From Chloranthus sessilifolius (lineage: Eukaryota > Streptophyta > Magnoliopsida > Chloranthales > Chloranthaceae), in contig CM037586.1 in assembly GCA_021018995.1 (NCBI GenBank), positions 4,252,328-4,316,327 on the forward strand: a DNA stretch of 64,000 nt, given 5' to 3'. Within the stretch, counting starts at the first letter, position 1. The number at the start of each line of letters is the position of its first letter. The translations under genes and the position numbers were made by a program. The notes under the pieces are model-generated. The model worked only from the letters and a program-made list of their open reading frames with translations, did no database searches and had not been told where the DNA came from. Below, one piece after another: positions 1-10,430 of this stretch.

Positions 1-353
1 TGATTTGTTGGTTTTGATGGCTAGGGTTCCAGCCTTTGCTTCAACGATCACAAATCCCTTTGAATCCGACAATAAATACTCTAATTAGCCCTTTGATTTG
101 CATTCACTCCTTCCTCAACAACTCCCCTTGCTTTCTCCCTCTCTCTCTCCTGCTTGTGTGTTAAACACATACACCAGAGATAGGTGTATGTGACTCTCAC
201 TTAACACTATACTCTACACTTAGGTCACACAAATCTCACATTAGTACATAACTTTATGAATCCACTGTTTGACCATCACTTGGTCAACCATATGACTAAT
301 CGGGCACGGATCTCGAGGTTAAAGTTAAACGCTCAAATTTTTGGGATATTACA
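1..353 (-). mobile_element. Partial 3' LTR of a Tekay/Del-like gypsy element
   Basis: Read on the minus strand, an LTR begins at 353 with TGTAATATCCC and runs off the left window edge. It follows a purine-rich tract (AAGGTGGAGAGAA, 354-366) that fits a polypurine tract. Just upstream is a short remnant that could encode F-E-D-E-N, resembling the usual tail of gypsy pol genes. The LTR is AT-rich, with a CT-rich stretch near 130-160. Its far end and target duplication lie outside the window. The class call rests on the tract, the LTR start and the chromovirus pol on the same strand. Confidence 0.7.
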
Positions 354-640
354 TTCTCTCCACCTTGGGAATTTTCGTCCTCGAAAATAACCCAAAGGTG
401 CTCTGGTTTGGTACCCCACACACAGCAGTGTCACGTACCCACGTACAAAGATAAATTACGCATCACATAGTACGAGAAATAAAACTAATGCAAGTACATC
501 CAAAAACTGATTTGTATTCATTATAACCTTTCAAAATATACAAGTTTCTTCAACTATTTTCAATAATTACAATCTAGACTTTGAACATAACAGTACAAGA
601 TATGTAAAAATGATCACAAAAGAGAACTATCAGCAAGCGC
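354..640 (-). other. Polypurine tract and 3' untranslated region of the gypsy element
   Basis: This stretch lies between the stop of the extra ORF (641) and the LTR start (353), minus strand. It holds the polypurine tract at 354-366 and AT-rich noncoding sequence. No other gene is visible. Confidence 0.55.
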
Positions 641-3600
641 TCAGGTCGTCCCCTCTCCTGGCTGATCTGACGCAGGGGCAAGCTGCTCTGATGGGACTGG
701 CTGCTCAGGTGGTGGCTGGGGCGTCACCGTAGGCTGCTCGGGCTGGTGGGGCACCGAGCCAGATGCATCGGCAGCAGATGTGCTCGCATGGAAAACTGGA
801 CCCGTATGGAAGGCAGTTCGACCTGCAGTCCATGCCTCCTCCTGTGCGAGGCGCTGCTGGTAGTCCAATGGATAGATATACCGCATAGTGTGGTACATCA
901 GGAAGTCCATCCGTCGGTTCATTCGCTCGTTGTTGGCCTCCATCCTGGCCAACACGTCCTCGATAGTAGGCGCCGGGCGAGCCACTCGCCGACGGTAAAA
1001 AGAAGTCGGTGTGGCTGCCGTAGACTGCGATGGCGGTGTAGGCGAGGCGGTGGTATGGGAAGGTGCCCCCTCAGCTGGTGGCTCAATGGGGTGTGCTCCC
1101 CCCACAGGTGGGTCCTGATGTGGTGGTGGGGGTGGTGGTGTTGCTACTGCTGCTGTTGCTGGTGCTGGTGCTGGACCCTGAGCTGGTAGGGTCCGCTTAA
1201 GCAGATTGTAGTTACGGCTCCATGAAGAGTTTGAGAACGTCTTCACTCGGTCCGTAGCCCTCTCCTCATGGGGCGATATAGCGTATTCTGGAGTGTTTGA
1301 GTAACACTCCAGTATGCTCGAGATGAGCTGAGCATAGGGCATCTTCTCCTTGGGCCTCAAGTTGCCCTTCATCAACTTGCCCTTGATGTATCTCATCCTG
1401 ATGAGTAGTGAAATATGATGATATTTCACCCCTAGATACCTATATTTAGCTATCCGATGAAGGCTATCTGATAAGAATTATTAGATTTGAAGTGTTTCAG
1501 GTAAATACAAGCCAAGTGCAGAAAACAGCCCAAGAACTCTGAAAATAATGTCAAAACACTGTAACTTTGGGTCATCGAGAACTTGGTGAGACTTGCAGAT
1601 CAATTTGGACCTTCAAGACGGCCTAATTATGAAATTGTCAAAACGCAAAAGTTATAGAGCTTTCTGTTAGCTTTCCAACGGCGTAAGAATCACCTCAAAC
1701 CAAGTTCGGGACAGAAAGTTATGGCCAAAATACCAAAGTGGTGTCTGATGCAAAGTTCGGCGAGAATTCACAAAAATCTGGGAGGTCAATGCATCGACCC
1801 TATTGGGTCGATTAATCGACCCTAAATTTTCGAGTTGGAACACATCTGCAGCTAGGAAACTTCGGCTCTATTTAAAGCGGATCAAACACTTCGGGGAGGG
1901 GAAATTAGAGATAGATAATTAGAGATAAAGGAATTAGAGATAGATAATTAGAGAGTTAGTTTTGGCTTTTCTTTTTTTAGAGTTTTTGGAGAGAATTTTT
2001 TAGAAGATTATTATTCATTATTGTAATTTTTGGTTTTAGACTCCTCTTGGCATCTTTTCAAGAGTTCTTCTTTCTCCTTCTTCTAGGGTTCCATATGGGT
2101 AGATTGTACCTAGGATTTGCATTTTTTTTTCTTTACGTTCATGAAAGCATAGATTGTATTTAGGAAAAGGCATTGTAATCAAAGATCTTTGGGAAAAATG
2201 AAAAGAGGAATGACTTTGAATGAACAAGGAGATCATACACCAAAGATGAGCGGCTAAATCAATAGATCGAGGAAGATGCGATCCCCAGATAAATACCTTT
2301 ATTTATGATTAATACCATAGTCGATTTATTGTCATCATGGAATCGTTTTGCTAAAAGTTTGTGTTATTGAAAATATATTGAATGCTTGTTATGACCGTTG
2401 ATTGCGCGTATCAACGGCTATAATCGCTAGATCTGGACCTGCAGACTGATCTAGGCTGCGGAGCGATTATGTTTTTACTGTTGTGATCTAAACATCATGA
2501 GATACGCTATGCTTCTTACATGACTCATACCGCAATGATAGGCTGAGTCATTGTTTTTAGATAGGGTATGCCGGATTGATGATCATATTTTATTACGAAT
2601 CATCTCTATAAACGAATGATGGTGTGAATGATGCTTTAATGAAACTGTAGGTTTTAATGGTAGAAAAGGGGTACAAATCTGGGGTAGCATATTCCTTGAT
2701 CTCATTTAATTATTATTTTAGATTCATCGGTAATTAGTTGTTTAGATTAATTTATTTTTCTGCATTTAGGAAAAGTGTGATAAATTTTGGTAAAATTGAA
2801 TCTGCCCTTTGGTACTTCCTTGGGACGTTTTTAAATCTCTGAAAGAATTAATTAAAATTCACGTTTCCCTGTGAGTTCGACACCCTTGTTCTTGCCTTAC
2901 TGCAATAGATCTTGTGCACTTGCAAGAGTTACACTTTAAATCGATCACATCCCCTCTAGGATGATCATGGTGGCGTCAAACCAACGGCCACAGAAGGCCG
3001 CGTAAAGTGTCTGCTGCACTTTATCCACCCTCTCGGTGTCATGACGTAGCGGGTAAAGGTTACACTTGATTATGGAATCAAGCATCCACATTTAATGGGG
3101 AAGGTCGACCCTCCTAATGGAGGCCCTCGACCACCCCTTTTTCCCGTTTATCATCCGGGTCATTATCTCTTCAAATCTCACCTCTTCCTCAAAGGGTGGG
3201 AAGAGGGTGGTCTCTGGTATGAATTCCAAATGGCACTCTAGGACTTCGTGTATGTGGCAACGAGTAAAGGTGTAGTCACGACCCTCTATCTTGGTCGTGA
3301 TTATATCGTCGGTAGGTCCGTCCGTCAGTCCTTGGTAAAATAATCGAACCAATCTAGGATAGTAGGACCCGCGGTTTGGTTTCAAAATGTTGCCGAGACC
3401 GGCCTTGACAAGGTAATTACGATCTCATTGGGTCTCGCCCGATACATCGGGGTTTGTAAACAGTGTGTTATCGATAATATACTCGATTTCAAAAGTCTTA
3501 GCCGCCCACCACTCGTTGGGTTGGAGTACATTGGTGGGTGGTGGTGGCATTGGCGAAGACGCACTCGTCGAACCGGATGTGGTATCCGATGCCGACGGTG

Positions 3601-3709
3601 ACGAAGTCCTCACCGGTGATGGGGTAGGTGGTGGCGGTGCGGCGTTCTTACGCCGGACCGGGAGTTTGGACGTTGCCTTCTTCGAAGACAAACGCGTTTT
3701 AGGCGGCAT
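641..3709 (-). pseudogene. Extra (env-like/'plant transposon protein') ORF of a gypsy element, split by a solo LTR
   Basis: This is one reading frame from an ATG at 3709 to a stop at 641, broken three ways: a TGA near 3425, a TAA near 3092, and about 1.5 kb of foreign LTR (1471-2957). The N-terminus is basic and proline/serine-rich. A folded region carries Y-P-R-L-V-R-L-F-Y, then L-D-S-I-I-K and L-Y-P-L-R-H-D. Past the LTR the frame resumes with R-I-A-K-Y-R-Y-L-G-V-K and I-R-M-R-Y-I-K-G-K-L, then a Pro/Ala-rich tail and a short M-E-A-N-N-E-R-M coiled segment. From memory this resembles the 'putative plant transposon protein' ORF found 3' of pol in Athila-type elements. The ORF at 20.5-23.3 kb shares Y-P-R-L-V-R-L-F-Y. 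Function is unknown. It lies 3' of pol on the same strand. Confidence 0.7.
1471..2957 (+). mobile_element. Solo LTR (gypsy-like) inserted in the extra ORF
   Basis: The minus-strand ORF stops matching at about 2955 and resumes at about 1470. The intervening ~1.49 kb begins TGATAAGAATT and ends near ATCGATCACA on the plus strand, giving TGAT/ATCA-like ends. It has a TATA-like TATTTAAA at about 1870, a duplicated AT-rich unit (AATTAGAGATAGATAATTAG, twice in 1906-1960) and a tail with GTGCACTTGCAAG, typical of plant gypsy LTRs. No primer site or coding sequence follows, so it is probably a solo LTR. A clean 5-bp target duplication was not found and the edges may be off by a few bases. Confidence 0.55.
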
Positions 3710-3944
3710 TTTGGTGAAAATTTTAAGAAAACTAGGGTTTACTAATTCAAATTGAAGAAAAAACTCGAATTTAGGGCTTACCTTAGGTATTCAATCCAAT
3801 GTCACGCGATTTCAATCTGAAATCGATCCGAAAAGCTCAAACCCTAGGTTGCTCGAATGGTTGAAGGAAGGAGGAGAAAAGGCGCGCAAGAACCAAACCC
3901 CAAAAGTTTCAAATGGGGAAAAATCCCCTTCGATTTATATATAT

Positions 3945-4585
3945 AGGCCCTGGTTCGATTAATCGATTTCTAAAATCGATTAATCAAGTTTCGAAATTAG
4001 GTTCAGCCGTGCGAAATCGATTAATTGATTTCCCAAATCGATTAATCGAAACTCAAAATCGATTGATCGAAACCATTTCAATTAATCGAAATCGTAGTCA
4101 TTTAAATTTTTAAGTTTTGGAGCTCACTGGTGTGAGCCAGTCGATTAATCGAAATTCACTTCGATTAATCAAAATTCCAAAATCGATTAATCGAATTTTA
4201 CTTCGATTAGTCGAAATCGTGAGGTTTCTTCAAATTTTTCCCAATTCCTCAAGTGACTCGATTAATCGATCTTCCAGATCGATTAGTCGAAATCCCAAAT
4301 CGATTAATCGAATTCTTCTTCGATTAGTCAAAATCGTATAAAATTCTTCAAATTTTTCTAAAATTCTTAAGTTACTCGATTAATCGAATTCCCAGATCGA
4401 TTAATCAAAATCATAAATCGATTAATCGAAACCCAAATCGATTAATCGAAATTTCACTTCTTTCATTTCCTGAATCCCCATTAAATTTCCACTCACTGGC
4501 ACATGCCAGTCGACTAATCGACCAAAATCGATTAATCGAATTCCCAAATCGATTAATTGATTTGAAAATCGATTAATCAGTTTTG
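3945..4585. repeat. Array of the palindrome (A)TCGATTAATCGA
   Basis: About 22 copies of a 12-14-base palindrome (core ATCGATTAATCGA, variants TTAGTCGA and TTAATTGA) occur in 640 bases, separated by 10-40 AT-rich bases. Two longer blocks repeat about 370 bases apart; both start with a CACTGG...CCAG hairpin (near 4123 and 4492) followed by the palindrome. Short ORFs across it read as repeated S-I-N-R and are by-products of the repeat. In gypsy orientation the array lies between the end of pol and the start of the extra ORF. Confidence 0.85.
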
Positions 4586-4847
4586 ATCAAATTCTTCAGA
4601 TTTTAAAATTTTCTGTCTCCTTTGGTTTCTCTTAGGGAACTATGACCAGTTGGTCATTGGTTCTACAAAATACATCATCACGGCCATGTCGTGACCATGA
4701 TGAATTCCAATTTCGCGTTCAAAACCGCATTTGAGACTCTATGTGGATAAAATTGTTCTCTTGAATAACTTGATCATAATATCGACATTGAATTACAACA
4801 TATAGTTTAAATCCACAAACATGCTTGCGGTGATACAATTTTGACTC

Positions 4848-7357
4848 TCAAGCTGTCGCAAATAAGCTTGGATACTGTTCTTTCACGCCGACCTCTCGTT
4901 CCCATGTAGCTTCCTCGGCCGGATGATGCTTCCATCGAACGAGTCCTAATGGAATCACTTTTGTTCGCAACACTTGTTCCTTTCGATCCAAAATCTCCAC
5001 CGACTCTTCGATCATAGTCATATCCTCATGCATCTCAAAAGATTGATCGCTCAATACGTGATCAGGGTCGTTAAGATACTTCCTGAGCATAGATACATGG
5101 AACACATTGTGTACCTGATCAAATAACGGTGGCAATCCAATGCGGTAAGCAACTTCCTCTACTCGACCCAAAACTTCAAACGGTCCAAGGTAGTGGGGAC
5201 TTAACTTCCCTCTCTTTCCAAACCTCATCACCCCTTCATAGGTGACACTTTTACGAACACGTGTTCACCCACCTTGAAGTCCACACTCGTCCGCTTGATA
5301 TCAGTGTAGCTCTTCTGTCTGCTTTGAGCCGCTTTGAGTTTAGCCCTTATCATCCGAACATAGGTGGCATTATCTTCAAGTATTTCGGGTCCCACAACAA
5401 ATTTCTCCCCGATTTCTTCCCAATTGATGGGCGATCTACATCGCCATCCATAAAGTGCTTCATATGGTGCCATCCCAATGCTCGTCTGAAAGCTGTTGTT
5501 ATATGCGAACTCAATCAAGGGTAGGTGTTGATCCCACGATCCTTGCAATTCTAACATACATGCCCTAAGCATGTCCTCAATGATATGATTGACCCTCTCT
5601 GTCTGCCCGTTTGTTTGTGGATGGAATGCCGTATTGAAATCTAGTCGCGTTCCCATTCCTTCTTGAAAATTCTTCCAAAACTTTGATATATACAATGGGT
5701 CACGGTCTGAAACAATGCTACTCGAAATCTCATGCAAACAGACAATCTCCTTCATATACAACTCTGCCAGTCTTCCCGCCGTGTACATCGTGCTGTAAGG
5801 CAAGAAGTGCGCTGACTTGGTCAATCGATCGACTACTACCCAAATGGCATTGTACTTCTTTGCAATACGCGGTAGTCCAACGATGAAGTCTATAGAAATC
5901 GATTCCCACTTCCCTTCCGGTATAGGCAGAGGATGCAATAGGCCTGTGGGGTGTCTATGATCGATCTTGACTTGCTGACACATCAAACACCGCGACACGT
6001 ACTCTGCCACATCTTGTTTCAAGCCTCTCCACCAGTAATTCTTTTTCAAATCTTGATACATCTTTGTGCTTCCCAAGTGGATAGCATAGCTTGATTTGTG
6101 TGATTCATCCAGAATTGTTCGCCGTAGATCGGCATTGTCCGGAATACAGAGGCGGCCCTTAAACAATAAGGAACCATCCTCCTTGATCGAAAACTCAGAT
6201 CTAATGCCTTCAGTTACATCTTGACGAATCTTGATTAGCGTCGGGTCTTTCATCTGTAGTTCATGGATATGCTCAAATATTATCGGTCTCACTGAGATAT
6301 TAGCCAAGAAGGCTCCTGTAGCTTGCGACTCGATGTTCGCATCATATAGTGCCAGATCTTCAAATAACTTCCATCGGTGCATACCCAAAATTAGACTAGC
6401 CAACTAAGCTGAACTCTTCCGACTCAAGGCGTCGGCCACTACATTAGCCTTGCCTGGATGGTACTGTATGGAACAGTCATAGTCCTTGAGAAACTCCATC
6501 TATCTGCGTTGCCTCATATTTAGTTCCTTATGATCGGTGAAGATCTCAAAGGTCTCACCGTACAAGTAATGTCTCCAAATTTTGAGCGCAAAAATGGCCA
6601 CTACTAATTCCAAGTCATGTGTTGGATAATTCTTCTCATGCTCTTTCAACTGTCTCGACCCATACGCTATCACCTTTTTGTGTTGATTAAGCACACAGCC
6701 CAAACCAGTATACGAAGCATCGCTATACACTGCAAACCCTCCATTGCCTGAAGGAATAACCAACACTGGAGCTAAAGTGAGTCTCTTCTTGAGTTTTTGA
6801 AAATTCTTCTCCCATGCCTCACTCCATTCGAACCTTGCATCTTTCCGTGTGAGTCTCGTGAGTGGTCCCGATATCTTTGAAAAACCCTCAACGAAACGCC
6901 GATAGTAACCCGCTAATCCAAGGAAACTACGGATGTTGGTCACGGTCTTTGGTTGCTCCCAATTCACTACTGCTTCGATCTTTGTTGGATCTACAGTGAC
7001 ACCAAGCTTTGAGACAACATGTCCCAAAAAGCTAACTTCTTATAACCAAAACTCGCACTTACTGAGCTTGGCGTATAATTGGTGTTCACGTAGAATCTGT
7101 AGGGCTATTATCAAGTGCTTCTCATGTTCTTCCTCTGACTTTGAATAAATCAGGATGTCGTCAACAAACACTACTACACAAGAGTCTAGGTGTGGTTTAA
7201 ACACCCTATTCATCAGATCCATGAATGACGTCGGGGCATTTGTCAACCCAAACGGCATCACTAGGAACTCATAGTATCCGTATCGAGTCCTGAATGCAGT
7301 TTTCTGAATATCCTCTACCTTGACTCTCAACTGATGGTATCCCGATCCCGATATCAC
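4848..7357 (-). pseudogene. Ty3/gypsy chromovirus (Tekay/Del-like) pol remnant: RT, RNase H, integrase, chromodomain
   Basis: From the 5' end: RT starting mid-domain at S-G-Y-H-Q-L-R, with [11 protein letters not shown] and the catalytic F-V-D-D; RNase H with Y-S-D-A-S, the E in T-H-D-L-E-L and F-T-D-H; integrase with the H-H-C-C finger (H-K-S-S-Y-A-I-H, C-L-M-C), D in I-S-I-D-F, D in V-S-D-R-D, and E in V-N-H-I-I-E-D; then V-H-N-V-F-H-V-S-M-L-R-K-Y and a chromodomain-like tail (V-E-I-L-D, W-K-H-H-P-A-E-E-A-T-W-E). Breaks: stops near 7040, 6501 and 6404, and a one-base deletion near 5230. Gag, protease and the RT N-terminus are missing. It would copy and insert the element's DNA, and the chromodomain would target chromatin, but this copy is dead. 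Confidence 0.93.
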
Positions 7358-7363
7358 TTGCTA

Positions 7364-7375
7364 GCTTTGATACCA
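7364..7375 (-). other. Primer-binding site (initiator Met-tRNA type)
   Basis: On the minus strand TGGTATCAAAGC follows the LTR end (...TAACA) after two bases. This is the usual spacing and sequence for a site complementary to the 3' end of initiator methionine tRNA. About 20 bases later the sequence is already gypsy RT, so the element's normal gag region is absent. Confidence 0.8.
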
Positions 7376-7377
7376 CT

Positions 7378-8108
7378 TGTTAGGAATTCTACCCACTCTA
7401 CGAACTCCTTATCGCGATGAATGCGAAAAAATAAGAAGATTTAGGCAAAAATTAATTACACGCACAACACAGAGATTTACGTGGTTCACCCAATCGAGGG
7501 CTACGTCCACGGGAATATATGCACTATTTTATGAATGTTTACAACACACACGCTATCTTCTCTCTAGTGCAAACTCAATCAAGATCTAGCACGATCTTCA
7601 ACAACAAATCCGTTGTTAAACCAAGGACGCAGTCCTTCAAATAACAGAGAAGAGATTTACCGGAATATAGTCACGATTCCGACACAAGAACGGCTTCAAT
7701 CGGATCTTCAATCCCCAAGCTATTCTTCAATACTTTTTCTCTCAAAAGTATTCTCACAGTTTTCTCACCATGAAACTTTCTTTAAGCTCTCTCTCTCTCC
7801 CTAGAGAAGAAAACTCTTCTACCAATAGGGCTCCAAGCTCTTTTTGGATACGTAACTCTCAAATCTCCTAAGAGTTACACACTTTCAATAATAGTCTTCT
7901 AATAACTTAGGAAACCTTGGCTAAAGTGAACTTTTCGAAATTAGCCACTTATTCAAAACTTGCGGATCTATATCCGCCCAGCAATCAATCGATTGACATC
8001 CCAACCACAATCGATTAACACTGCTCAACAGTCTATCCTACGGATCTGCATCCTCTCATCAGTCAATCGATTGACTTTCCAACTTCAATCGATTGACACC
8101 GGTCAACA
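7378..8108 (-). mobile_element. 5' LTR of a copia-type element
   Basis: The 731-base segment has TGTT...AACA ends and is followed (minus strand) by the primer site at 7364-7375. It contains the motif around 7480-7515, GTGAACCACGTAAATCTCTG on the minus strand, which I associate with copia LTRs. Three copies of TCAATCGATTGA occur at 7985, 8063 and 8085. The downstream internal region has been replaced by gypsy pol, so this is a truncated or recombined element. Confidence 0.7.
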
Positions 8109-8314
8109 AGAAGGTGAAAGAATTGGCGTAGCCCGTATCTGTAAGGCTGTGACTCTATGAGAGAGAGAAGGTGAGCGAGTTTTAGCAACAAAAGAGAAGA
8201 AGTAGGAGTTGAGTACTTGAGTTGCAGGAGGCAGCCATAGTAGGAGTAACAGTGGGTACTATAGTCTATATAATATATATAGTGAAAATTATGCCAAGTG
8301 GGAGGCAAAAGTTC

Positions 8315-8377
8315 CTATTTTACCCTTCAAAGTAACCATTAGATAAACTTAGACGGTTACTTTGAAGGGTAAAATAG
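8315..8377. repeat. Perfect 23-base inverted repeat (hairpin)
   Basis: Arms 8315-8337 and 8355-8377 are exact reverse complements (starting CTATTTTACCC) around a 17-base loop. They could be the ends of a very short foldback element. No target duplication is evident. Confidence 0.9.
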
Positions 8378-8418
8378 ACCTTTCAAAGTTAATTACTTAT
8401 TTTATATATATATATAAT

Positions 8419-8599
8419 AAAAATAAGAGCTCGAGCTGAGCCGAGCCGGCCTTAGCTCGAGCTCGGCTCTATTCATTCAAGCTACAAATTGCCCAGCTCG
8501 GCTCGAGAGCCGAGCCGATCTCTAAAAAGAAAAGCTCTTATTTTTCGAGCCAAGCCGAGCCGAATTGTCGAGCTGGCTCAGCTCTGTTGCAGCCCTAGG
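8419..8599. repeat. GAGC/GCTCG-rich foldback with one hAT-like end
   Basis: The sequence is made of GAGCTCG/GAGCCGAGC units in both orientations. An AAAAATAAGAGCT block near 8419 is mirrored by AGCTCTTATTTTT near 8533. The right edge, read on the minus strand, is TAGGGCTGCAAC, resembling a hAT-type terminus. No matching left end is visible, so it is probably truncated or rearranged. Confidence 0.5.
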
Positions 8600-8609
8600 T
8601 TACGGCATA

Positions 8610-8693
8610 GGGAGGCTTGGAGGACTCACTAGTTAGGAATCATGCTAAAGAGGGAGGCTGGGAGGACTCACTAGTTAGGTATCATGCTGAAGA
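8610..8693. repeat. Two-copy 42-base tandem repeat
   Basis: 8610-8651 and 8652-8693 are adjacent copies (starting GGGAGGCT, containing ACTCACTAGTTAGG) differing at about three positions. Confidence 0.9.
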
Positions 8694-8937
8694 CGGAAAC
8701 GTGCAGGACTGAGAATACGAAATTGGGGGCTAGACTTGTGTGTTTTAGCACACACCTAATATATAGTACAGAGTAGCATGATTGGTTTTAATGGAAAAGA
8801 GAGAGACTGTATGGGTGTTGGGTGTTGAGCACAACAACCATCACATATATATGGGTGTAGGTGCTCCAAGCACACGACCAACGATAGCCTATTACGAGAG
8901 GCACCACTCATGTGACATATAATAATTATTATTATCA

Positions 8938-9058
8938 AACTACAAAAAATAAGGCTATTAGCTGCAATTTTTAAAAAAACTATTAAGACTATTAGCGGCA
9001 GTTTTTTATTAATAGCGGCAGCTTTTGGCTGCCGCTAATAGGCTAGTTTTTTGTAGTG
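8938..9058. mobile_element. CACTA-type MITE, copy 1 (121 bases)
   Basis: The ends are AACTACAAAAAAT (C-to-A change at the first base) and ATTTTTTGTAGTG-like, flanked by a 3-bp duplication TCA (8935-8937, 9059-9061). The interior has GACTATTAGCGGCAG and its inverted partner CTGCCGCTAATA. The 3-bp duplication plus CACTA ends fit a non-autonomous CACTA (EnSpm) element. It shares its interior with the copies at 9232 and 10475. Confidence 0.85.
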
Positions 9059-9231
9059 TCATTATAACTTTTATATATTTTCTAATATTGACCACGCTAT
9101 ACCCTGAGGTCTAAGGACCAAATGCATTCAATCACAAGTTTGACCAACTTGGTTCGTGGTACAAGTTGTGCGAGCACACATGCAACCCATTAATATATAT
9201 GTGAGCCCATCCTAATTTATCAATAAGGCCA

Positions 9232-9406
9232 CACTACAAAAATAAGGGGTTTCAGCGCGGCTCTTACTATTAACAGCGCGGCTCTTACTATTAAAGCATT
9301 TTTTTATAGCTACAGGACTAACAGCTGCAGTTTTTGGTAGTGATAGGACTAATAGCAGCAGTTTTTCCTTAAAAAAACTGCCGCTAATAGTTTTTTTTTT
9401 GTAGTG
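9232..9406. mobile_element. CACTA-type MITE, copy 2 (175 bases)
   Basis: The ends are CACTACAAAAATAAG and TTTTTTTTTTGTAGTG, with 3-bp duplication CCA (9229-9231, 9407-9409). The interior holds GCGCGGCTCTTACTATTA twice and AACTGCCGCTAATAG. It is related to copies 1 and 3. Confidence 0.88.
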
Positions 9407-9409
9407 CCA

Positions 9410-10430
9410 ATACGATTAGGCATGGGCCGCTCATGTCGGTCTCAGGTGCGGATTGTGTGTGACTTGTTGGCCTATGATTTATAAACAAAAAGGGTTAAAT
9501 GTGAGCACGGGTCAGTTGGGGTTTTGCCAATTATTCACAAAGTCCTAATTTGGACTCTAGTTAACGGTTAGGATCTTAGTAGCTTGGGATGAGTGCCAAT
9601 ACTAACCCATCATTGCACACATATCTAGCAACTCATACAAACATATTTTTCTTTTCTTTGTTTATAAAATTTGGGTAAGGGCCTAGATAGGGCCTTGGAA
9701 TTTGAGCTCGGGATTTAGGTCTTGTACAATAAATTTATACGCCTCTGATAGGGTTTGAATTAGAATCTAGTGTGCCGGGATGCATACACCCAATTATAAT
9801 AGGTAGGCCCGAGGCCACGTCACATGAGTCAAAGGTTTGACTTGAGTCAATCAGTCAAACTAGACGCATTCTTATCAAAAGTCAACAATTCAACATTAGC
9901 GAAAGTCCAGGTCATTACATGTATCGCTCAGCAAAAAGCATGCTCCTTTTAGTATTTGGGCACATAAATTTTTTTTCTAATTTTAAGTTCCTTTTAGTTA
10001 AATAAAATAAATTATTATAGATGAACAACAACTTTTGCCATCTGCACAATAAAGTATCTTTCCATTTGGTTTGCGGGAAATGAAAAGTGGTATGCGCATA
10101 ATAGCGCTTTCTTTATGAAGGTATACTTATACAATTATCATTATTGAATGGTTTGCTAGTTCAGATACGGTGTACAAGGTTTTTGTTATTTACCACCGTT
10201 GTGAATCCACCGTTCTGAATAGGGGTCAGGGCTTAAATGAGCCTACACCTTTATGTTAGGATTTTGACCTTACACCATTAAAAGGGTACACAATTAGTTC
10301 ACATGGTGACAATCTAAATTGTCCCATAATTGAAACATGCCTCCGCTAAAAAATCATGCATCTATGTGAGTGTGAATCATTTGTTTGTTGAACTTTAATA
10401 TCAATCATCAAAAAATAAGAACAACAGTGT
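9410..10430. other. No recognised feature
   Basis: This is AT-rich noncoding DNA with no credible ORF, RNA gene or paired termini. A GAGTCAAAGGTTTGACTTGAGTCAATCA stretch near 9826-9850 is made of short TCAA/TTGA inverted units. Confidence 0.6.

Noticed and set aside
746..1189. 147-codon plus-strand frame
   Set aside because: It is the antisense of the Pro/Ala-rich part of the extra ORF; rich in Cys/Trp from GGTGGT repeats, with no family features.
3913..4341. Two plus-strand frames of S-I-N-R repeats
   Set aside because: They are translations of the ATCGATTAATCGA array, not proteins.
3900..4600. CRISPR-like array
   Set aside because: Repeats are short, variable palindromes with irregular spacers in plant nuclear DNA.
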